From the NCBI RefSeq assembly GCF_017347095.1, contig NZ_JADPRZ010000006.1, forward strand, positions 117,268 to 181,267: a stretch of 64,000 nucleotides of DNA. Direction: 5' to 3'. The position numbers and the translations under genes are program-made. Positions 45,055 to 54,284 of this stretch are shown here, in pieces. A model generated the notes under the pieces. It made no database searches. It was not told the origin of the DNA and saw only the letters and a list, made by a program, of their open reading frames with translations. Source of the DNA: Sporosarcina sp. E16_8. Lineage in GTDB: Bacteria; Bacillota; Bacilli; Bacillales_A; Planococcaceae. How positions within the stretch are numbered: position 1 is the first letter of the stretch; each line of letters begins with the position of its first letter.

Positions 45055-46050
45055 ATGATTTTGAAAAATAAAGTTGGGTGGATCATTAGCCTGTTATTAA
45101 GTTTGGTTATGATTCTCGGAGCGTGCTCAAACAATACAAATCAAGGCAGCAATAACGCTGAAGATGACGTGAAAAATCAAGAACAAGCTAACACTGACAC
45201 GGGAGTGGAGCCGGCAAAAGTATCGCCCGTCACAATCGAACATCTGCGTGGCGAAATGACGTTTGAGAAAGTACCCCAGAAAATTGTCGTACTGGACGTA
45301 CAGTATGCGGATCAAATGCTAGCGCTAGGCAAGCAGCCAGCAGGTAGCGTAATAGCGGAAACCGACAATGGACTCCCACAATATTTAGGCGATAAGATGG
45401 GAGGTATTCCGTTACTTGGAACATATGTAGAACCAAATCTGGAAGGAATCCTTGCAATAGAACCTGATCTAATCATCGCTACAGAGTTCCATGATAAGAT
45501 CTACGAAGATTTAATCAAAATCGCACCCACGCTTACACTAGAGCGCAATGAAGATTGGCAGACCGTTCTATTAAAGTTTGGACAAATTTTGGATCAGCAG
45601 CAAGATGCGCAGAAGCTGGTTGATGATTATCAACAGAAAGTTAATGATTTAAAAATCGAATTGGCCGACAAAATGAAGGATCAATCTGTCGCACTAATCC
45701 GCCCAAGGGATAAGATGATTCGTCTTCAAACGACATCCCATCGAACTTCACAGATTTTGTACGATGATTTGGGTCTCAATCCACCCAAAATGGCGGTTAA
45801 TAGCACCGATTCAAGCACAATGATCTCAATTGAAGTCTTACCAGAGCTAGGTGCAGATCATCTGTTTCTGCTCCAGGACGATACGAATATAGATTTGACA
45901 TCTGAATTTCAAAACACCTCGATTTGGAAAAACCTGAGCGCGGCTACAGCCAACCAAATCTATGTGGAGAACACGGCCCAGTGGATAGGTTACTATGGGC
46001 CCATTGCCATGAATTTGGTTGTCGATCAGATCGCTGATGCACTTAACTAA
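45055..46050 (+). CDS. Iron-siderophore ABC transporter binding lipoprotein (FeuA/FepB-like)
   Basis: A 331-residue lipoprotein with lipobox LGAC (Cys24) and a type III binding fold: KIVVLDVQYADQMLALGKQPAGSV, EPNLEGILAIEPDLIIATEFHDKIYEDL, VALIRPRDKMIRL and WIGYYGPIAMNLVVDQIADAL. The Arg/Arg/His-type ligand positions (RPRD, TSHRT) fit catecholate or citrate-like siderophores as in FeuA. The start follows GGAGGGG at eight bases. The permease and ATPase genes are not here, so it must use a transporter encoded elsewhere. It is followed by a ferric reductase gene after 36 bp, in the same Fur-controlled operon. Confidence 0.92.
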   Translation: MILKNKVGWIISLLLSLVMILGACSNNTNQGSNNAEDDVKNQEQANTDTGVEPAKVSPVTIEHLRGEMTFEKVPQKIVVLDVQYADQMLALGKQPAGSVIAETDNGLPQYLGDKMGGIPLLGTYVEPNLEGILAIEPDLIIATEFHDKIYEDLIKIAPTLTLERNEDWQTVLLKFGQILDQQQDAQKLVDDYQQKVNDLKIELADKMKDQSVALIRPRDKMIRLQTTSHRTSQILYDDLGLNPPKMAVNSTDSSTMISIEVLPELGADHLFLLQDDTNIDLTSEFQNTSIWKNLSAATANQIYVENTAQWIGYYGPIAMNLVVDQIADALN

Positions 46051-46086
46051 ATCCTTTTGAACTAAGAATCCAAGGGAGTTTTGTAT

Positions 46087-46854
46087 ATGAAAAAGCAGTC
46101 CCTGCTTGAGCAGGACGAATGGGATTACTTAAAGCAACATTTTGGCCTGTGCGAACATGCCAAGACCAGTCGGCTATATTCAGTGAGTGCATTGGACTTA
46201 CTCGACGAGGAAATTTGCTCCGATTACCTGGACCGGCTGTCTTTGATTCTGGGTTCTCCATCAAAGATGATTACTGCTTCTCAATTCTTAAAAAGGTATG
46301 CCTTTTTAACCGCTGCTCCCCTGTTATACGCTATGACTGTGTATAACAGAGATCTAGATTTCTCTATTGAAAATTGCTCACTCGAATTGTCACTAGATCT
46401 TCCAAAGCTAGAGCATATTAGTCTTTTTCATGTTGATGCCGTTATGCCTGACACTACCATTCGGCATGTTTGGCGAGATGCGGTTATTCAAGCCCTTTTT
46501 GCAGAAAATATAGGAAGACTCATACAAGTCATGTCTAAAGTGGCCAATGTATCAAAGCTGATTTTATGGGAAAATGTTGCAGTTCGTGTATTTTCTCTCT
46601 ATGAAAAACGAATCGATGAAACTGGGAATCAGGAGGTACTAACTCGGGCCCAAGCAGATTTCCAGTACCTAATTCATCATGCTTCCGGTGCTTTATTTGG
46701 CGAAAAACAAAACCCGATAAGCCGCTTTTATAATAAACCAACATTGTCGTCTGTCATTAATTCACCTATACGCGTTCGCAAAACCTGTTGCTTTTACTAT
46801 GATATCGCTAGTGTAAAGGAATACTGCTCTAACTGTCCGAAGTTAAGAAGCTAG
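46087..46854 (+). CDS. FhuF-like ferric siderophore reductase [2Fe-2S]
   Basis: A 255-residue cytoplasmic protein whose C-terminus has the Cys-Cys-x11-Cys-x2-Cys motif (KTCCFYYD...YCSNCP) that binds a [2Fe-2S] cluster in FhuF-type reductases. The spacing between the second and third Cys is one longer than in the E. coli protein as I recall it. It would release iron from the imported ferric siderophore by reduction. The ATG is eight bases after GGGAG; an upstream in-frame TTG is not needed. It is the second gene of the Fur-controlled unit. Confidence 0.85.
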   Translation: MKKQSLLEQDEWDYLKQHFGLCEHAKTSRLYSVSALDLLDEEICSDYLDRLSLILGSPSKMITASQFLKRYAFLTAAPLLYAMTVYNRDLDFSIENCSLELSLDLPKLEHISLFHVDAVMPDTTIRHVWRDAVIQALFAENIGRLIQVMSKVANVSKLILWENVAVRVFSLYEKRIDETGNQEVLTRAQADFQYLIHHASGALFGEKQNPISRFYNKPTLSSVINSPIRVRKTCCFYYDIASVKEYCSNCPKLRS

Positions 46855-46931
46855 AAAGGTGTTGCAAGTATCATTTTATAGCAACTAAAATCCCTTAACT
46901 GAGCTTTGCTTGCAATCAAATGTACGTCACG

Positions 46932-46947
46932 GTTGTATTTATACAAC
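46932..46947. promoter_or_regulatory. 16-bp palindrome GTTGTAT-TT-ATACAAC
   Basis: A perfect 7-bp-arm palindrome in the gap after the fhuF-like gene. Its half-site TTGTATAA resembles those of the EAL and MerR promoter dyads. No promoter hexamers stand out near it. Confidence 0.3.
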
Positions 46948-47038
46948 GTGGTGGATATGTTAATTTACAAAATTCACAATACCAGCATTGATTTCAAATT
47001 TGCTTCATAAATCGATTCCTTTTTGACTATAAATTCCA

Positions 47039-47084
47039 AATAATAGACCCACACTCTATAATAAAAGAGTGTGGGTCTATTATT
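47039..47084 (+). terminator. Strong hairpin with T-run
   Basis: AATAATAGACCCACACTCT pairs perfectly with AGAGTGTGGGTCTATTATT over 19 bp and is followed by TTT. It lies about 185 bp after the fhuF-like gene and can end its transcript. Confidence 0.85.
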
Positions 47085-47111
47085 TTTAAGTTACAAACGT
47101 GTTGAACTTAG

Positions 47112-47204
47112 GGCACTTAACAAATAGAACGTTCTTCCTAAACCGCTTTGTCTCTCGGTTCTGGCCTCACACTTGTCGTTCATAACTAGCAGGGATTTGT
47201 TCTT
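47112..47204 (+). mobile_element. MITE-like element, degenerate copy
   Basis: GGCACTTAACAAATAGAACGTTCTTCC, CCGCTTTGTC, TGGCCTCACACTTGTCG and GATTTGTTCTT align with the copies at 18423 and 20344. The right terminal repeat is no longer recognisable. The rest of the gap to 47507 contains no other recognised feature. Confidence 0.55.
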
Positions 47205-47507
47205 AATCTGCGTATTATTTTGCCGTTCGCCAATTTTTTCCTAACGTTTTTAAATTTTGTTGATGGTTAATGATTTTTGATTCCTCATTAATTTGTTACA
47301 ATTGACTTCAGACATCGCCAGCATTTGATGCTACACCAATACAGTAAAATAGTAGGGAAGAAAGGCCAGTCTTTTTTGTTGGAATTCGAGTTGCGACGTT
47401 ATATACTTTTTCGTTTCATAACTCTGTACTTTTATTTCACATTATACAATTGATCGTTTACATATGTTATGTGCGCTAGATACTATCTATCAGTCGGAGG
47501 TTTTTCT

Positions 47508-48647
47508 TTGAATGTTGTCATAAACAGATTTAAAAAAATGGTGTTAAAAAGATTTTTTTTGTACAGCACTATAGCGATTTGTTTTGTTACTTCTATGCTG
47601 TTTGTTCAATTTAATTATTCTTTTTACGATCGACCAATTGCTAAAATTATCGAGATCAACCTTATAGATTCAGTTAAAATTGTTGATATGCATAACAATC
47701 GCGATCAGTTGTTCACACAGCAAATCATCGCCGAGATAAAAAACGGACAAGAAAAGGGACAACAAATCCATATATCGAACAAGTATTCAACTTCCGGTGC
47801 TTATGACCATGCTTTTCATGTAGGTCATGAATTATTTGTTTCAATTGATAAGAAAAAAAAGGATTCCGGCGATTTGACCGGAAGTATAAAAGATGTTAAA
47901 CGTGATAAATACATTTTAATGATCATGTGGGTGTTTATCTTTGTTTTACTTCTAATCGGAAAAAAGCAAGGGTTTTTTTCGATTATCAGTTTAGCGGTCA
48001 ATGCCCTTTTACTATCTTTTGCACTAGATGTTTATGTAAACAATTCAACTATCAGTTTACTATGGATATGCGGGATAACTATTATTTTATTTACCGTCAC
48101 CTCATTGTTACTCGTAAACGGTTTTAATGAAAAAGCTTATGCTGCGATTGTGGCAACACTTATAGGTACATTTATATCCTTACTAATTGCCTATCTGGTC
48201 ATATGGTTCACTGCAGGAAATGGATTACGATATGAGGAGATGAGCTTTCTGACACGCCCTTATGAAATCGTATTCATGGCTGGTCTCTTCGTCGGTTCTT
48301 TAGGTGCCGTGATGGATGTCGCCATTACAATGTCTTCTTCCATCTTTGGACTTTACGAGAAAGACAATAATATATCGACAAAAGCATTGACCAAGTCTGG
48401 TTTAGAAATTGGAAAAGATATTATGGGTACCATGACTAACATTTTGTTCTTTGCGTATATTAGTGGTTCCATTCCAGTCATAATTTTATATATAAAAAAC
48501 CATACTTCACTGTCATTTGCCCTTTCTATGAACCTTTCTTTGGAATTAGCGCGAGCGTTGGCAGGTGGCATTGGGATTGTATTAGCAATTCCTATCGGTT
48601 TATACACATCTATTTATTTTGTGAATCGAAAGAGGCATAAATTATGA
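47508..48647 (+). CDS. YibE/F-like family membrane protein
   Basis: A 379-residue membrane protein. One N-terminal segment (FFLYSTIAICFVTSMLFVQF) is followed by an extracytoplasmic domain (about 35-130) and seven or eight further segments. MAGLFVGSLGAVMDVAITMSSSIFGLYEKD and SGLEIGKDIMGTMTNILFFAYI are the YibE/F hallmarks. Function is unknown. The start is a TTG seven bases after GGAGG; the frame upstream is not needed. It overlaps the next gene by 4 bp and the two share the C-terminal membrane domain. Confidence 0.87.
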   Translation: MNVVINRFKKMVLKRFFLYSTIAICFVTSMLFVQFNYSFYDRPIAKIIEINLIDSVKIVDMHNNRDQLFTQQIIAEIKNGQEKGQQIHISNKYSTSGAYDHAFHVGHELFVSIDKKKKDSGDLTGSIKDVKRDKYILMIMWVFIFVLLLIGKKQGFFSIISLAVNALLLSFALDVYVNNSTISLLWICGITIILFTVTSLLLVNGFNEKAYAAIVATLIGTFISLLIAYLVIWFTAGNGLRYEEMSFLTRPYEIVFMAGLFVGSLGAVMDVAITMSSSIFGLYEKDNNISTKALTKSGLEIGKDIMGTMTNILFFAYISGSIPVIILYIKNHTSLSFALSMNLSLELARALAGGIGIVLAIPIGLYTSIYFVNRKRHKL

Positions 48648-49414
48648 ATGTATTGGTGTGGCTAGCAGCCATTTTGTTTATATTGATGATTGTCATTGGC
48701 GGAAAAAAAGGAGCAAGGTCCTTCATTTCCTTATTCCTAAACTTCGGTGTCATCCTTCTTATCATATTGTTCATGGCAGACCCGAATGCAAACCCAATTA
48801 TACTGACGATAATTGGGTGCACGATTATTAGTTGCATTAACCTTTTTTTTATCAATGAAGTGAACAGTAAAACAAAAACTGCATTCCTTTCTACCGCCAT
48901 CACAATTGTTATTTTATTGATTTTCATCAATCTGGTAACGAAAATCACGATGATTCAAGGGTTTGGTGAAGAGGAAATCGATGAACTGACCATATTTTCT
49001 CTTTATATTGGTGTGGATTTTGTTAAAATTGCAGCTTCAGTCATTATTATGAGTACAATCGGAGCTATTACGGATGTAGCCATTTCGATAACTTCCCCTA
49101 TGCTTGAAATATTTATCCAACATCCAACAATTAGTAGAAAAGACTTATTCAAATCTGGGATAAGTATTGGAAAGGATATTCTAGGGTCCAATACAAATAC
49201 GTTGTTTTTCGCCTTTTTCGGAGGGTATATGGCGTTGCTTTTGTGGTTTAAGGACTTATCTTATACCATAGGAGAAATCGTAAATTCAAAAATATTCGGA
49301 AGTGAAATGATTACAATATTTAGTGCAGGTATTGGTATCGCACTGATTGTACCAATTGCTTCCTGGATTAATGCATATTATTTAGTGAGGTCAAGGGAAA
49401 AAAACATTAAATAG
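48644..49414 (+). CDS. YibE/F-like family membrane protein (short partner)
   Basis: A 256-residue protein with seven hydrophobic segments and the same core as its neighbour: GGKKGARSFISLFLNFGVILLIILFM, AASVIIMSTIGAITDVAISITSPMLE and SGISIGKDILGSNTNTLFFAFFGGYM. It lacks the extracytoplasmic domain of the longer protein. The 4-bp overlap and matching cores suggest a heteromeric membrane complex; the function of the pair is unknown. Confidence 0.87.
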   Translation: MNVLVWLAAILFILMIVIGGKKGARSFISLFLNFGVILLIILFMADPNANPIILTIIGCTIISCINLFFINEVNSKTKTAFLSTAITIVILLIFINLVTKITMIQGFGEEEIDELTIFSLYIGVDFVKIAASVIIMSTIGAITDVAISITSPMLEIFIQHPTISRKDLFKSGISIGKDILGSNTNTLFFAFFGGYMALLLWFKDLSYTIGEIVNSKIFGSEMITIFSAGIGIALIVPIASWINAYYLVRSREKNIK

Positions 49415-49672
49415 ACCTCAGTCAATTTCAACAAACCCAATGAACCTTCTGCCTTCCACTAAGTGGTAGTTTGTTATTTGTTTTCATAGTGAAATATTTC
49501 AATACAACTACTTTATCACTTACTATTATATCCATATTTTACTACATGCGTTGACTAACTAACCAACCATTAATAGTAAATAAAGTAATCAAACACTAGG
49601 CGCTCCTGTTATGGTTACTTTTGAATTGGTTAGGACTGAACGACTTCTTTACCATTATCGAGATGCTTTGAT

Positions 49673-49713
49673 GTCTAGGGATGCGACTCCATCGCATCCC
49701 TAGACCTTTTTTT
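49673..49713 (+). terminator. Terminator in the gap after the YibE/F pair
   Basis: GTCTAGGGATGCG and CGCATCCCTAGAC form a perfect 13-bp stem followed by CTTTTTTTT. It is about 260 bp past the last plus-strand stop. No gene is seen in 49415-49898. Confidence 0.9.
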
Positions 49714-49898
49714 CATTAATCGTATGGTGACCATTTGTCCGTCGCCCTCCAAAAGTGCAGATACACGAGATGCTAAAGCTTTCACGGATGAATGAATAAC
49801 CATTTTCCTATCCAGTGAGGAGCAGCCAAAGATGCAATTTCACACTTTACTTACAAGTGCTTCATGTAAAAAAATGATTAATCGACAGACTTGCATTT

Positions 49899-51350
49899 TT
49901 ATATTTCAAAGGCAGTAAAACTGCCTTCGTTTTCAAAATCATGAACTTGAACAACCCTATCTGAAAATTGCTCTACTATTTTAGTGCTGCTTCCTAGCAC
50001 TAAAGAAAGAACATTGAAATCCTTCTCTTTTTTCTTTTTGTTGAATGCTAATAGAAATGAATCGCTTAAAGTGTCTTCACCATCCGTAACGAATACTAGA
50101 TCGGCTTGTTTAAACTGACTTTCGTTAATTACATTCATCGCTTGATCAAGCGGAAGAACAAAATTCGTACCTCCACCTAAGAAGGTTCGAACCAAACTAA
50201 CCATATCAGACCCTTTAATTTTCCCTTTTTCATATTTATGGATTTGTGTACGAGTAGAGAATAATATCAAGCAAAAATCCCTTCGTTGCTTTCTTGCAAT
50301 GGAAATAAGGGTTAATATAAAACCTTTGGATTGGGTATCCAGTTGGTACATACTCCCTGACTGATCTAGACAAAGTACAATTGGCCCCTTCTCTAATACC
50401 TCACGCCCTTTCTGTTCATATTGCATGGTCTGGCCTTCCACAAAGCGACGGAGAAAATCGTTCTTCGTTATTGGATGCATGTATAAGCCGAATTCCATCG
50501 GGAGTAACCTCTCTATTTCCTTACCTAACATAACTCCTCTTCTTTCCATAGAGACCTTATGTATGGATTTCTGTTTTTTACGGGCTATCTGTTTGAATCT
50601 GCCCGCCCACTCCGCTATTTCTTTCATCGTTTTATCAGCAGCCAATTTTTCAGCTAATACTAGTTGATCGCGTAAAGGAACTCTTTTTAATTCTGCATCA
50701 CCACTACCTGCACCGTAACCACCAAACAACGATTTCAGACCGTCTTTCACTTGTTTTGTCTCTTGCATAGCTTGAGCCAATGCTTGTGAAAAGCTCTGCC
50801 TGTTTTCTTGAAGCAACTGTTGCAATTTCTTATCAAGTTTAGTCATCGCTTCTGTAAATATCTCTTTTGACAACTCACTATCATTTCCTGTATCCTCTTT
50901 CCATTCCTCCTTTTGATGTTGCTTATGCAATGCGTTAATTTCCTGCATCTGTTTTTCAAAATCTTCATCTTCCTTTTTTTGGTCATCCAGCCATTGGATT
51001 GTCTTCTCTCCAAATTTCACCGTGCCGATAGCTGACGACAAATCATCCAATCGGGTGAAGCTTCGGTAGTTTACAAAGTATTCATCCGCCATGATTCTTT
51101 CCATCAGTGATTTATTTACCTTAAGAACACTGTCTATGTCCTTTGCCCTAATTTCAGGTTTCATCTTATATAAGGAAGCCCAAATATCAGCCAGTAATGG
51201 TTCTAAAATTGGCAACGCACCTTCGTCTCTTATCTTTTGAAGCCCCAGAGACATGTCAAATAGCTCTTTGAAGCGCCTTTTATCGAATGCGTCCGTATTC
51301 AATACTGAACGATTCTCATTGTGACTTTTAAGACTTTTCACAACGAACAC
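49899..51350 (-). CDS. VWA-domain protein (ViaA-like)
   Basis: A 483-residue cytoplasmic protein. The N-terminal two thirds are helical and charged, with a coiled-coil-like stretch around 145-215; the C-terminal part (about 322-475) is a von Willebrand A domain whose metal site DQSGS begins at Asp329, with further metal residues in GGGTN and VTDGED. This is the size and layout of E. coli ViaA. It lies 6 bp after a MoxR ATPase gene; RavA-ViaA pairs act as chaperone-like systems on membrane or respiratory complexes. The target here is unknown. Confidence 0.87.
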   Translation of the reverse strand: MFVVKSLKSHNENRSVLNTDAFDKRRFKELFDMSLGLQKIRDEGALPILEPLLADIWASLYKMKPEIRAKDIDSVLKVNKSLMERIMADEYFVNYRSFTRLDDLSSAIGTVKFGEKTIQWLDDQKKEDEDFEKQMQEINALHKQHQKEEWKEDTGNDSELSKEIFTEAMTKLDKKLQQLLQENRQSFSQALAQAMQETKQVKDGLKSLFGGYGAGSGDAELKRVPLRDQLVLAEKLAADKTMKEIAEWAGRFKQIARKKQKSIHKVSMERRGVMLGKEIERLLPMEFGLYMHPITKNDFLRRFVEGQTMQYEQKGREVLEKGPIVLCLDQSGSMYQLDTQSKGFILTLISIARKQRRDFCLILFSTRTQIHKYEKGKIKGSDMVSLVRTFLGGGTNFVLPLDQAMNVINESQFKQADLVFVTDGEDTLSDSFLLAFNKKKKEKDFNVLSLVLGSSTKIVEQFSDRVVQVHDFENEGSFTAFEI

Positions 51351-51356
51351 TCCCTT

Positions 51357-52541
51357 TCACATTTTAAAAAAGGTGCTGGTGGCCCCCCTCTTTTCATTTT
51401 GAACATCAAAATACCACGGATCTAAAATACTATCCAGAATTTCATGTTCCATCGAGATTACTTTATCAAGTAATGCGTCGATATCAACCTTCCGACTTTG
51501 ATTGTTACTTTTAATCTTATTCAAATCAGCCACTAAGGCTTTCATTTTTTGAGTAGCTTCCATTCCAGCCTCTGGCGATTGATCCTGCTGCATGGAGTAG
51601 AACACTTCATTAGCTTCATTTTGTATAGAATAAAGGGCCTGAGTAACAATATCTTGTGAATGTTTTCGAATGATGTTAGACACAGCATATTTTTGGTCCA
51701 CCGTTTCCCAAAGGGCATTTTCAAGGATGATAATATCTTCTACCTTCACAACTTGCCTTTGGTTTATCAACGCCTTCGCTTGAAGGACCGAAAGCGACTG
51801 TTTAAACCGCCTATCAGATGGCCGGATCCCCTCATCTCGCAATTCATTACGTATTTCCGAAAGTGTTACATACACTTCATCCGGTATTGTAACCATATCC
51901 GAAAAAAACTGAAGTTGAATCAATTCATCCATAGTCATCGAAGGCATGACCTGATTTTGACCGGTGCCCTTCATCATAGAAACAAAATTCGTTTCATCTG
52001 CGATATAATCTAGTTCGAACCGAAGTAAGAACCTGTCGAATAAAGCTTCAAGTCCTTCTCCGTCTTCAGGATATTCGTTCGAAGCTCCAATAACAGACAT
52101 CAAAGGAACCTTTACTGGCGTTCCATTATTATAGTAGAGCCGTTCGTTTATTATCGTCAGCAAACTATTCAAGATAGCAGAGTTGGCTTTAAATATCTCA
52201 TCCAGGAAAACAAGATTTGCTTCGGGCATTTTAGTTGCCGTATTACGCTTGTATACGCCTTGTTCAAGGTCTTTTAACGACAACGGCCCAAACACTTCTT
52301 CAGGTGTACTGAATCTTGTCAACAACCACTGGAAGTATTCTGCTCCTTGTACGATTTTAGCTAATTCAACCGATAAAGCTGATTTTGCAGTTCCGGCAGG
52401 TCCAATCATGAGCATGTGTTGTCTAGAGAGTAGAGCGATAAGAATCCCTTCAACCTCATTCTCCCGTTCGAAAAACTTTGAATTGAGCGCTTGTCTGATT
52501 TCCTCTAACTTTTTGAAATTAGTATTTGTCATTTTGGTCAA
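51357..52541 (-). CDS. MoxR-family AAA+ ATPase (RavA-like)
   Basis: A 394-residue hexameric AAA+ ATPase with Walker A GPAGTAKS (47-54), Walker B NLVFLDEIFK, sensor GASNEYPEDGEGLEALFDRFLLRF and the lid domain with GIRPSDRRFKQSLSVLQAKAL. The GLEALFDRF arrangement is that of RavA/MoxR proteins. With the VWA gene directly downstream it forms a two-gene operon. RavA carries a longer C-terminal LARA domain; here only about 100 residues follow the lid. Confidence 0.9.
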   Translation of the reverse strand: MTKMTNTNFKKLEEIRQALNSKFFERENEVEGILIALLSRQHMLMIGPAGTAKSALSVELAKIVQGAEYFQWLLTRFSTPEEVFGPLSLKDLEQGVYKRNTATKMPEANLVFLDEIFKANSAILNSLLTIINERLYYNNGTPVKVPLMSVIGASNEYPEDGEGLEALFDRFLLRFELDYIADETNFVSMMKGTGQNQVMPSMTMDELIQLQFFSDMVTIPDEVYVTLSEIRNELRDEGIRPSDRRFKQSLSVLQAKALINQRQVVKVEDIIILENALWETVDQKYAVSNIIRKHSQDIVTQALYSIQNEANEVFYSMQQDQSPEAGMEATQKMKALVADLNKIKSNNQSRKVDIDALLDKVISMEHEILDSILDPWYFDVQNEKRGATSTFFKM

Positions 52542-52752
52542 CTCCTTAATTTGTAATAAATAGAAAAAGGAATCCAGTTTCTCATGACCCTACTTCCCTC
52601 TAAAAGATACGTTCTCTACATTACAGTTTGATGAATACTCAGTCGTTTTAATCTTCCCATTACCATATTTTTATAACAGATGTCTTTGCACCAACTATTT
52701 TCATAGGTAAAGTCATACTACTTTTGAGAAATTCGTGCAGGGAGGTTCACTA

Positions 52753-52851
52753 ATGGTATGTGGATTAAGTCCGGTCATTGAATTTGGTTTTTCCTTATAT
52801 CCAATGACATATCGTTTTGTGGAAGAAATCAAGGGGTCGCTGCAACAGTAG
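52753..52851 (+). pseudogene. Truncated YkoF-like thiamine-binding protein relic
   Basis: A 32-codon frame with AGGGAGG seven bases before its ATG. VIEFGFSLYPMTYRFVEEIKGSL resembles the N-terminal strand-helix of YkoF (HMP/thiamine-binding) as I remember it, in particular FSLYPMT. It then stops, and a hairpin (TGCCACAATC/GATTGTGGCA, 52859-52883) follows at once. A short regulatory peptide is an alternative. Nothing else is recognised in 52542-52951. Confidence 0.45.
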
Positions 52852-52951
52852 TGAAAAATGCCACAATCTTAGTGATTGTGGCAGTCTTAGAACTTATACT
52901 TTCCTATCCTTTTAAAATAACACCTGAAATTCGAGTGACTTACAAGTGAAC

Positions 52952-54103
52952 CTACTCCAATCTTTCAATAACAGTGGCATTCGCCATCCCCATTCCTTCA
53001 CAGATTGCTAGCAAACCAAATCGTTCATTTTTCCGTTCTAACCGATTTAACAACGTAACAAGTAATTTTGTTCCTGTCGCTCCAAGTGGATGTCCTAAAG
53101 CAATGGCTCCCCCGTCAACATTTAACTTTTCATATTCAGCACCAACATCTTTTAACCAAGCTAGAGGAACTTGAGCAAAAGCCTCATTCACTTCATAGGT
53201 ATCGATGTCCTTTATAGATAGACCTGCTTTTTCCAATACTTTTCTGGTCGCTTCGATTGGACCTGTCAGCATAAGCGTCGGATCTGAACCGACAACGGAG
53301 CGTGCAACGATACGAGCGCGTGGTTTCAAACCTAATTGTTCCGCTTTTTCACGGGACATTAACAGGACAGCTGAGGCTCCGTCACTAATTTGACTTGCAT
53401 TCCCTGCAGTGATTACGCCGTTTTCATCGAAGATTGTTTTCAAATTACCCAGAACCTCCAATGTCGTCCCTTCACGCGGCCCTTCATCTACAGCAAAGTG
53501 GGTCGTTGTGCCATCTTCTTGCTCAACTTCCACAGGCACGATTTCATTTTCGAAATGCCCTTTTTCAATGGCGTCGAATGCCCGCAAATGGCTGTTCACG
53601 GAGTACTGATCCAACTCTTCTCGTGTTAAACTCCATTTTTTCGCCATTCTTTCAGATGAAATCCCTTGGTTTACAATTTCATATTGATTGGTTAATTTCT
53701 TACTTGGACCTTTACCGAGTCCACTCGAAAACATTGGCTCACGCGTCATGCTTTCAACGCCACCTGCAATGACGATGTCCATATCACCAGATGCAATTGC
53801 TTGTGCTGCAAAATGCAAAGCCTGTTGACTCGATCCGCATTGACGATCGATTGTCACACCCGGTACATGGATCGGGAACCCAGCAATTAATAATGAAGTT
53901 CTGGCAATATTCATGGCTTGCTCCCCCACTTGGGACACGCAACCTAAAATGACATCTTCCACTTCGCCTTTATCTATCCCTGCACGTTTCACGACTTCAT
54001 CTAATACAATCGCCGCCAAATCATCCGGCCGTACATTGGTCAAAGCCCCTTTTCGTCTCCCCACTGCAGTTCGAACACATTCAACGATGACTACTTCCCT
54101 CAT
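52952..54103 (-). CDS. Acetyl-CoA acyltransferase (thiolase)
   Basis: A 383-residue thiolase for the last step of fatty acid beta-oxidation or for acetoacetyl-CoA formation. Cys89 in DRQCGSSQQALHFAAQAI is the nucleophile; the histidine loop GGAIALGHPLGATG and the second cysteine in LLAICEGMGMANATV are present. Sequence style is closer to degradative thiolases. It follows an SDR gene and a ligase remnant on the same strand, suggesting a fatty-acid or aromatic-acid degradation cluster that has lost genes. Confidence 0.93.
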   Translation of the reverse strand: MREVVIVECVRTAVGRRKGALTNVRPDDLAAIVLDEVVKRAGIDKGEVEDVILGCVSQVGEQAMNIARTSLLIAGFPIHVPGVTIDRQCGSSQQALHFAAQAIASGDMDIVIAGGVESMTREPMFSSGLGKGPSKKLTNQYEIVNQGISSERMAKKWSLTREELDQYSVNSHLRAFDAIEKGHFENEIVPVEVEQEDGTTTHFAVDEGPREGTTLEVLGNLKTIFDENGVITAGNASQISDGASAVLLMSREKAEQLGLKPRARIVARSVVGSDPTLMLTGPIEATRKVLEKAGLSIKDIDTYEVNEAFAQVPLAWLKDVGAEYEKLNVDGGAIALGHPLGATGTKLLVTLLNRLERKNERFGLLAICEGMGMANATVIERLE

Positions 54104-54284
54104 AATAAAATTCCCCCTTGAATTAAAATAACTTTGTCTTTCTTAACTTAGAACAAAAGGTAGAATACGTTTCATTGTTTTGGAAATTGTACTCTTTTCA
54201 ATTGATTACTTAATATTGACTACTGCACTCCCTCTTGCCTCATTATAGACTTCAAAGAATGACTTGCCTAATACAGATTGGAGA

